Of a stretch of 40,786 nt of DNA, positions 35,178 to 40,786 are shown one piece after another. The DNA is from Synechococcus sp. SP2 MAG (GTDB lineage: Bacteria > Cyanobacteriota > Cyanobacteriia > PCC-6307 > Cyanobiaceae). Every line of letters starts with the position of its first letter. The first letter of the stretch is position 1. The notes under the pieces are model-generated. The model worked only from the letters and a program-made list of their open reading frames with translations. It was not told the DNA's origin and did not search any database. The translations under genes were made by a program, and so were the position numbers. The stretch is taken from positions 1-40,786 of the forward strand of contig JAVBIX010000002.1 in the NCBI GenBank assembly GCA_030756895.1. The letters are read 5' to 3'.

Positions 35178-35816
35178 ATGTCCATGCAGTCCCGATCCCT
35201 GTCCCGTGAACTAGCGCTGCTGGTGCTCGGTCAATGCCCTGAACGGGTGGATGATCCCCCCGATCTTTCCCTGGATACCTTGCTCCAAAAAGCCCTCGAT
35301 AGCTTGATGCAGCACTGGACAGAAGTCCTGGACTGTTGTGCTGGTGATCTGGAAAAAGCTCAGCAACATTTGCTTGAGAGTGAGTTGAAGGATGGTCCTT
35401 CCTCTGATCAAGCTTCGGTTCGTGAGTCGTTGCAGTCGTCTCTCACTGGGGCAGAGCAAGTCCTGAATGGTCTTTCAGCCAGTCTTGAGTTGCCTCGCCT
35501 ACTGGCCTTATCCAATCAAGATCAGGTGCGCCGCGAGGCCATGCAGCGCGTGACGTTTGTTCTGAAGAAGCGCAAAGCGATTGATCAGTTGCTCGACGGT
35601 GTGATGGAAGGTTGGCGTCTCACCCGATTACCACGCATCGATCGCGATATTTTGCGTCTGGCTGTGATTGATCTTTCCGAACTCAATACACCTGCAGCGG
35701 TGGCTTGCAACGAAGCTGTTGAATTAGCCCATCGCTTCAGTGACGAGCAGGGACGAAAGATGATTAATGGTGTGCTGCGTCGTCTGCAGAACGCCCCCTC
35801 ACTGGTTTTGTCCTGA
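35178..35816 (+). CDS. nusB: Transcription antitermination factor NusB
   Basis: A 212-residue NusB, longer than the 130-150 residues of most bacteria because of an inserted helical segment at about 60-105, as in other cyanobacterial NusB. The start RSLSRELALLVLGQCPERVD matches the RNA-binding N-terminus. The C-terminal half carries RLPRIDRDILRLAVIDLSEL, AVACNEAVELAHRFSDEQGR and KMINGVLRRL, which are family hallmarks. NusB with NusE binds boxA in rRNA transcripts. An ATG at 35184 is an alternative start. The ftsY ATG follows 4 bases after the stop, so the pair is tightly linked. Confidence 0.95.
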   Translation: MSMQSRSLSRELALLVLGQCPERVDDPPDLSLDTLLQKALDSLMQHWTEVLDCCAGDLEKAQQHLLESELKDGPSSDQASVRESLQSSLTGAEQVLNGLSASLELPRLLALSNQDQVRREAMQRVTFVLKKRKAIDQLLDGVMEGWRLTRLPRIDRDILRLAVIDLSELNTPAAVACNEAVELAHRFSDEQGRKMINGVLRRLQNAPSLVLS

Positions 35817-35820
35817 ACTC

Positions 35821-37380
35821 ATGGTCTACGACTGGTTTAATCGCGGATCCGTTCCTCCTGAAACACCAGCTGACCCTCCAGTGGATCCAGAGGTTCAACC
35901 CGATCAGTCTTCTGGACCTCAAGCTTCTGCGCCTCAACCCCCTGCAACGCAACCAGCAGCCGCGCAAGCGTCTGAACCCAAAGCGTCTGAGCCAGAAGAC
36001 GATTCTCTTGAGTGGGCACGTCAGGCTTATGCACGTTTAAAAGCCCAGAAAGCGCAGGCTGCTGAGGCCGCTAAGACAGTTCAGGCTGATTCGACGCTCG
36101 AACAAAATGTGGTTGTGCCTCCAGTCATGGAGCCTCCAGCGGTGGTGCCCGCAGCTGCTAGTTCTGCAGCCCCTGTTGTTGCTCCTCCACAAGCAGCTCC
36201 CGCTCCTACGCCTCCCGCACCGGCGCTGTCTTTTCTTGAACAGGCTGCTGCCCAGCGGGATCAGCGCCAGCAGGAGCTAGAGCAACCTGCTGAGCCAGAC
36301 CCTGTTCCAGTTGTTCCAGCCGCAGCCCAAGCGGCTCCGAAGATTGATCAGGCTGAACCCAGCCTCGGAGATTTTGACGATGCATTCACCTGGTCGGCTC
36401 AAGTCTTAGCGGCCCAAGGGCGGAGCGCCGAGCAGGTCACCCTCGAGGAGATCGATTGGTTAGGGCGCCTTCGTCAAGGCATGGAGAAAACTCGCCAAGG
36501 CTTTGTTACTGGTCTGCTGGAGAACCTGGGCGACGATCCGTTGACCCCAGAGGTGCTTGACGATCTCGAATCGCTTTTGCTTAGGGCTGATGCGGGCGTT
36601 CAGGCCACGGATCAGGTGCTTGATGCTTTGCGGCAGCGGATGAACGAACAGGTTGTCGATCCGAGTGAAGGCATTCGCTTTCTGAAGGAACAGCTTCGTG
36701 ACCTTCTCGATGAGCCGATCAAGGCCAGTGCTGTTGACGTACTCGCTCCTCAAAGGGATCGCTTGAATGTCTGGCTTTTGGTTGGTGTGAACGGCGTCGG
36801 TAAAACCACCACTCTCGGCAAGCTCGCCAATCTTGCTGTTCGGAGTGGTTATTCCGCCTTGATCGCAGCGGCAGATACCTTTCGTGCTGCTGCTGTTCAG
36901 CAAGTGCAGGTTTGGGGAGATCGCAGTGATGTGCCAGTTGTGGCCAATCCTTCAGCGAATGCGGATCCTGCAGCGGTGGTGTTCGATGCGATCGGCGCCG
37001 CCCGTTCGAAGGGCACTGATTTGGTTCTGGTCGACACGGCCGGTCGCCTTCAGACCAAGCACAACTTGATGGAGGAGCTTGAAAAGATCCGCCGTGTGGT
37101 GGATCGTCTTGCTCCCGAAGCCCATGTGGAATCGCTGTTGGTGCTTGATGCCAGCCAAGGCCAGAACGGCTTGAAGCAGGCAATGGCCTTTGCCCGTGCC
37201 GCAGGACTCACAGGTGTGGTGATCACCAAGCTTGATGGCACATCCAGAGGAGGGGTGGCACTGGCTGTTGCCTCAGAAGCAAAATTGCCGATTCGTTTTA
37301 TTGGAGCTGGTGAGGGAATTCGCGACCTTCGTCCTTTCAATAGTTTTGAGTTTGTGGAGGCCCTGTTGGCATCGCGTTGA
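35821..37380 (+). CDS. ftsY: Signal recognition particle receptor FtsY
   Basis: A 519-residue SRP receptor GTPase that delivers ribosomes to the membrane with Ffh. The first 215 or so residues are a Pro/Ala/Gln/Glu-rich, probably disordered A domain. The N domain (LGRLRQGMEKTRQGFVTGLL) and the G domain follow: P-loop VGVNGVGKTTTLGKLANLAV, AADTFRAAAVQQVQVWGDRS, DLVLVDTAGRLQTKHNLMEE, TGVVITKLDGTSRGGVAL and IGAGEGIRDLRPFNSFEFV. The ATG at 35821 gives the short start MVYDWFNRG, a common FtsY beginning; an upstream in-frame start at 35767 would overlap nusB. The next gene, a SpoIIE-type phosphatase, starts 67 bases downstream. Confidence 0.97.
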   Translation: MVYDWFNRGSVPPETPADPPVDPEVQPDQSSGPQASAPQPPATQPAAAQASEPKASEPEDDSLEWARQAYARLKAQKAQAAEAAKTVQADSTLEQNVVVPPVMEPPAVVPAAASSAAPVVAPPQAAPAPTPPAPALSFLEQAAAQRDQRQQELEQPAEPDPVPVVPAAAQAAPKIDQAEPSLGDFDDAFTWSAQVLAAQGRSAEQVTLEEIDWLGRLRQGMEKTRQGFVTGLLENLGDDPLTPEVLDDLESLLLRADAGVQATDQVLDALRQRMNEQVVDPSEGIRFLKEQLRDLLDEPIKASAVDVLAPQRDRLNVWLLVGVNGVGKTTTLGKLANLAVRSGYSALIAAADTFRAAAVQQVQVWGDRSDVPVVANPSANADPAAVVFDAIGAARSKGTDLVLVDTAGRLQTKHNLMEELEKIRRVVDRLAPEAHVESLLVLDASQGQNGLKQAMAFARAAGLTGVVITKLDGTSRGGVALAVASEAKLPIRFIGAGEGIRDLRPFNSFEFVEALLASR

Positions 37381-37447
37381 TGCGTTTCGCATTGCGGCCT
37401 GATCAAGCTGAACTTGCTACGTTGCGCCTTCTGCTGGGTGCTAGGCC

Positions 37448-38857
37448 GTGAGCAGCACACCTTCTTGGCGACATCCGGCAACTCCGCAACGTGGGATCAA
37501 CCAATCGTTGACGGCTACAGCCTCGCTACGGCAGCTATTGGAGAGCATGTCGCGGGAGCAGCGTTCCAACCAGGAGCTGCTTGTGTCGCTTGGGTTTGCG
37601 TTGCGCAGCTTCAGCAATCTCAATCGCTTTTTGGAGTTGGTTCCGGTGGTGGCTGCCCGGCTGGTGGGGGTGCAAGGTTCATTGCTTGTTCCGTTCCAGG
37701 CTGACGGACGCCTGTGGCGTGACCAGCTGCAGATGCTCCCTGGGCCACGCACGGAGGGCTTGTTGCGGGCGCTTGCCGCCCATGAGCCTGGGAACATCAT
37801 TGGGTTTGGATCCGACGAAAGCCTTGTGCGGGCGATGGATCGCTTGGTCCAGAGGCAGCTGGGGAGTGCTGGTCTTTTTGCAACGTCGTTGATCGCTCGT
37901 GGTCGGCCGAGGGGACGCCTTTACGTGTTCAATCCGTCGAGCCCTCTCGCTTGGAGTGATGTTTATCGCCGACATGTGCAGTTGGTGGCTGACCTCACCG
38001 GGGTTGCGATCGAAAATGATTTGATGCTTCAGGAGGCTCGTCGCCACGAACGGGTTGATCGTCAGCTCAGCATCGGAGCGGACATTCAGGCTCAGCTGTT
38101 GCCCGATCACTGCCCTGTGATCGAAGGCGTGGATCTTGCGGCCCGTTGCCGGCCAGCCTTTCAAGTTGGCGGTGACTACTACGACTTCATTCCTACCCGT
38201 CCAGAACTCATCGGGCGCCGGCGGGAGCGCGGCCGTTGGGCCTTCGTGATGGGGGATGTGATGGGTAAAGGGGTGCCAGCGGGATTATTGATGACCATGC
38301 TCCGCGGCATGCTGCGAGCAGAGGTTTTGAGTGGCCTACCGCCCGATCGCATCCTTTATGACCTCAACCAATTAGCGCTGGAGGACCTGTCTCAGTCCCA
38401 TCGGTTCGTCACGCTGTTTTATTCCGATTTTGATCCACGCACCAGGCGCCTCCGCTACGCCAACGCCGCCCACAACCCACCGTTGATTTGGCGTGCCCAA
38501 TCACGGAAATTGATGCGCTTGGACGCCCCCGGACTCCTGATTGGCCTCCAGCCTGAGGCGGAATATGGCTGTGAATCGCTTGTGCTTGAGCCTGGCGACG
38601 TTCTTCTTTATTACACGGATGGAGTCACTGAAGCCCCTGGGATCACCGGTGATCGTTTTGATGAGGCGCGATTGATGCGCGCGCTCGAACAAGCCTGTCG
38701 ATCAGGAACTGGTTCCCAAGGGATTCTTGATCAGTTGTTCAGTCGTCTCGATCGTTTTGTGGGACCCACCCGTCAGTTGGATGACGATGCCTCGATGGTG
38801 GTGCTCAAGGTCAAAGAGGAGATCATGCTGCCGTCTGTCCCCCGGTCTTTGGCCTGA
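37448..38857 (+). CDS. GAF and SpoIIE/PP2C-type serine phosphatase (RsbU-like)
   Basis: A 469-residue signalling phosphatase starting at GTG 37448. An N-terminal helical region ([20 protein letters not shown]) precedes a GAF-like domain at about 50-205. A linker helix follows, then a SpoIIE/PP2C catalytic domain from about 225. The catalytic motifs are complete: [54 protein letters not shown] and [10 protein letters not shown], with the metal-binding aspartates intact. Such enzymes dephosphorylate anti-sigma-factor antagonists in partner-switching systems. No anti-sigma factor or antagonist gene is adjacent. A basal-body or sigma-factor link cannot be told here. argH follows after 31 bases. 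Confidence 0.92.
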   Translation: MSSTPSWRHPATPQRGINQSLTATASLRQLLESMSREQRSNQELLVSLGFALRSFSNLNRFLELVPVVAARLVGVQGSLLVPFQADGRLWRDQLQMLPGPRTEGLLRALAAHEPGNIIGFGSDESLVRAMDRLVQRQLGSAGLFATSLIARGRPRGRLYVFNPSSPLAWSDVYRRHVQLVADLTGVAIENDLMLQEARRHERVDRQLSIGADIQAQLLPDHCPVIEGVDLAARCRPAFQVGGDYYDFIPTRPELIGRRRERGRWAFVMGDVMGKGVPAGLLMTMLRGMLRAEVLSGLPPDRILYDLNQLALEDLSQSHRFVTLFYSDFDPRTRRLRYANAAHNPPLIWRAQSRKLMRLDAPGLLIGLQPEAEYGCESLVLEPGDVLLYYTDGVTEAPGITGDRFDEARLMRALEQACRSGTGSQGILDQLFSRLDRFVGPTRQLDDDASMVVLKVKEEIMLPSVPRSLA

Positions 38858-38888
38858 CAAGCTGAGGACAAGCGCAGAGGAGAGTGAC

Positions 38889-40307
38889 ATGGCAGGCGGG
38901 GTGACGGGAGGAGACTCCGCAACCTGGAGTGACCGGTTTGAGCAGGGATTGCATCCGGTGATTGAGCGTTTTAATGCGTCGATTGGCTTTGACATCAGGC
39001 TGCTTCAAGAGGATCTTGATGGGTCGATCGCTCATGCCCGCATGCTCGCTGAGTGCGGTGTGATCCAGGTGGAGGAGGCAGATCAACTTGTGAGTGGTCT
39101 TGAACAAGTCCGCCAGGAAGCAGCATCAGGAGAATTTCAGCCAGGGCTAGCTGACGAAGATGTGCATTTCGCTGTTGAGCGACGTTTGATTGCCTTGCTT
39201 GGTCCGGTTGGCAAGAAATTGCACACCGGCCGGAGTCGTAACGACCAGGTGGGGACTGATTTGCGGCTTTGGCTTAGGCGGCGTTTGGACGAGCTTGAAC
39301 AGTATTTGCTCGGTTTTCAGCGCGCCCTGCTTGACCAAGCCAACCTTCACAGCAACACCCTGATTCCCGGTTACACGCATCTGCAGCGTGCCCAGCCTCT
39401 TTGCCTCGCGCACCATCTTCTTGCCTATGTCGAAATGGTGGAGAGGGATCGGCAGCGGATGGCGGACTTGCGCAAACGCCTGAATCTCTCTCCTCTGGGT
39501 GCTGCAGCTTTGGCAGGCACCCCGGTACCGATTGATCGCAGGAGCACCGCGATGGCCCTCGGCTTCGATGGCATCTATGCCAACAGCCTGGACGCTGTGA
39601 GTGATCGTGATTTCACGGTGGAATTTTCGGCCGCGGCCTCACTGGTAATGGTGCATCTCAGTCGTCTTGCTGAGGAGGTGATTTTTTGGGCATCAGAGGA
39701 ATGTGGCTTTGTACGGCTCACCGATCGCTGTGCAACAGGCAGCAGCCTGATGCCGCAGAAAAAGAATCCCGATGTTCCTGAATTGGTGCGTGGCAAATGC
39801 GGGCGGGTGTTCGGCCATTTGCAAGGCCTGCTGACGATGATTAAGGGCCTACCACTGGCCTACAACAAAGATTTTCAGGAGGACAAAGAAGCTCTGTTTG
39901 ATGTGGTGGCCACCACATCGCAATGCCTGGAGGCGATGACGATTTTGCTGCAGGAAGGCTTGAGTTTCAGGACCGAACGGCTTGAGGCGGCTGTTGCCGC
40001 GGACTATTCCAACGCCACTGATGTGGCCGACTATCTCGTGGCTAAGCAGGTCCCTTTCCGCGAGGCCTATCAGTTGGTGGGTGCCGTGGTGAAACATTGC
40101 CTTCAGGAAGGCGTGCTTCTTCGCGAACTCACTCTGGAGCGTTGGCAGAAGTTCCATCCTGCGATCGAGGCTGATTTGTTTGAGGCATTAACACCCCGCA
40201 ATGTGGTGGCAGCTCGAACCAGCGAAGGGGGAACAGGTTTCGATCGCGTCCATGAACAGCTGGCAATTTGGAACAAACGATTGGGGCTTGCGGATCAGGT
40301 TGTTTGA
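38889..40307 (+). CDS. argH: Argininosuccinate lyase ArgH
   Basis: A 472-residue fumarase/aspartase-superfamily lyase that splits argininosuccinate to arginine and fumarate. Conserved blocks are [60 protein letters not shown] and the signature [20 protein letters not shown] with the catalytic Ser in its loop. [19 protein letters not shown] follows. The ATG at 38889 begins the conserved part; the longer open frame from 38727 overlaps the phosphatase gene in another frame. It completes the pathway step after argG (4846-6051), which is on the other side of the origin. Length is normal. Confidence 0.98.
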   Translation: MAGGVTGGDSATWSDRFEQGLHPVIERFNASIGFDIRLLQEDLDGSIAHARMLAECGVIQVEEADQLVSGLEQVRQEAASGEFQPGLADEDVHFAVERRLIALLGPVGKKLHTGRSRNDQVGTDLRLWLRRRLDELEQYLLGFQRALLDQANLHSNTLIPGYTHLQRAQPLCLAHHLLAYVEMVERDRQRMADLRKRLNLSPLGAAALAGTPVPIDRRSTAMALGFDGIYANSLDAVSDRDFTVEFSAAASLVMVHLSRLAEEVIFWASEECGFVRLTDRCATGSSLMPQKKNPDVPELVRGKCGRVFGHLQGLLTMIKGLPLAYNKDFQEDKEALFDVVATTSQCLEAMTILLQEGLSFRTERLEAAVAADYSNATDVADYLVAKQVPFREAYQLVGAVVKHCLQEGVLLRELTLERWQKFHPAIEADLFEALTPRNVVAARTSEGGTGFDRVHEQLAIWNKRLGLADQVV

Positions 40308-40433
40308 TGGGTGATCATTCGGCTGAGATCGGACTACGCTGAAGAGGCCAGAGATTCAATGATCTTCAATAGGTCCATGAATTGTTGGCCCTTTGATTCC
40401 ATTGACCCCTTTTAACTTCGGTCCATCAGATAA

Positions 40434-40786
40434 GTGAGCATTTTTGTCGGCAATCTTCCGTTCCGCGCTGAGCAGGAAGACATCATTGAATTGTTCTCCA
40501 CCTATGGAGAGGTCACAAACTGTGCCCTCCCTCTAGAGCGAGACACCGGTCGTAAACGCGGCTTTGCCTTTGTCGAAATGAGCGACGAAGCGGCTGAAGC
40601 TTCTGCCATTGAGGCGCTTCAAGGCGCTGAGCTGATGGGTCGTCCTCTGCGCATCAACAAAGCTGAGCCCCGTGGCAGCGCCCCTCGTCGCGATTTCGGC
40701 GGTGGCGGTGGCGGCGGCAACTACGGCGGTGGCGGTGGCGGCGGCAACTACGGCGGTGGCGGTGGCGGCGGCAACTACGGCGGTGG
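40434..40786 (+). CDS. RRM and glycine-rich RNA-binding protein, N-terminal part (cut by window edge)
   Basis: At least 117 residues, starting at GTG 40434 and running off the right edge. A single RRM fills residues 1-80: RNP2 is SIFVGNLPF and RNP1 is RKRGFAFVEM. LQGAELMGRPLRINKAEPRG closes the domain. A Gly-rich tail follows, made of GGGGGGGNY repeats. This is the cyanobacterial Rbp family, small RNA-binding proteins often induced by cold or linked to mRNA handling near membranes. No stop is reached, so the tail length is unknown. The 126-base upstream spacer after argH is long enough for its own promoter and a structured leader. Confidence 0.92.
   Translation, partial: MSIFVGNLPFRAEQEDIIELFSTYGEVTNCALPLERDTGRKRGFAFVEMSDEAAEASAIEALQGAELMGRPLRINKAEPRGSAPRRDFGGGGGGGNYGGGGGGGNYGGGGGGGNYGG
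40698..40786 (+). repeat. Perfect 27-base tandem repeats (GGGGGGGNY-coding)
   Basis: Units at 40698-40724, 40725-40751 and 40752-40778 are identical base for base, and a fourth begins at 40779 and is cut by the window end. Each encodes seven Gly, Asn and Tyr. Perfect identity at wobble positions implies recent expansion or gene conversion. Confidence 0.95.

Noticed and set aside
40308-40433. Possible terminator or structured leader between argH and the RNA-binding protein gene
   Set aside because: GGCCA and TGGCC can pair around a long loop, but there is no strong stem or T run, so nothing is called.

Overview
The window looks like chromosome from a marine picocyanobacterium of the Synechococcus type. 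The signs are an SLH-domain iron-uptake-type porin, a Tic20-family membrane protein, DUF3134, DUF502 and HpsJ-like cyanobacterial proteins, two DUF1400 (cyanobacterial hydrolase-associated) proteins, a sucrose-phosphate synthase, an RRM/glycine-rich RNA-binding protein, moderate GC content and tight gene packing. I cannot fix the strain from sequence alone. There is no tRNA, rRNA, IS element, CRISPR array or prophage that I can support.

Layout. 1-2514 (minus): truncated porin, an intrinsic terminator and dnaK. 2646-4843 (plus): aroE, a Tic20-like protein, rpsF and a small coiled-coil protein. 4846-6305 (minus): a small membrane protein overlapping argG. 6359-7757 (plus): DUF3134 protein and mraY. 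7818-8984: an orphan ParA ATPase and a 474-base AT-rich spacer, together the most accessory-looking part of the window. 8985-10626: a small conserved-looking protein, a small membrane protein (minus) and purT. 10611-19276 (minus): sucrose-phosphate synthase, then a recN-uvrA-DUF1400 hydrolase run. 19343-22981 (plus): UbiB/ABC1 kinase, a stand-alone DUF1400 protein and thrC.

22982-23395 is a non-coding spacer directly upstream of dnaN. It carries several near-matches to the cyanobacterial DnaA box TTTTCCACA, a set of TGGGGA inverted repeats and an AT-rich stretch. Because cyanobacterial origins are known to lie next to dnaN, I read it as the chromosomal replication origin. To its right come dnaN, a PRC-barrel protein, purL and purF (plus); a type IIA topoisomerase A subunit, a TPR protein and queG (minus); then HpsJ-like, DUF502, nusB, ftsY, a GAF/SpoIIE phosphatase, argH and a truncated RNA-binding protein with 27-base tandem repeats (plus).

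Most genes are housekeeping: purine synthesis (purT, purL, purF), arginine synthesis (argG, argH), replication and repair (dnaN, recN, uvrA, topoisomerase), protein targeting and folding (ftsY, dnaK), and cell wall (mraY). By my start calls almost half of the genes begin with GTG or TTG. Several convergent pairs have abutting or overlapping stop codons, leaving no room for a terminator. The less ordinary items are the origin's repeat architecture, the ParA island, a sucrose-phosphate synthase with a decayed phosphatase domain, a topoisomerase A subunit lacking the GyrA box and carrying Gln at the quinolone-contact position, a stand-alone DUF1400 protein, and AT-rich patches inside uvrA.
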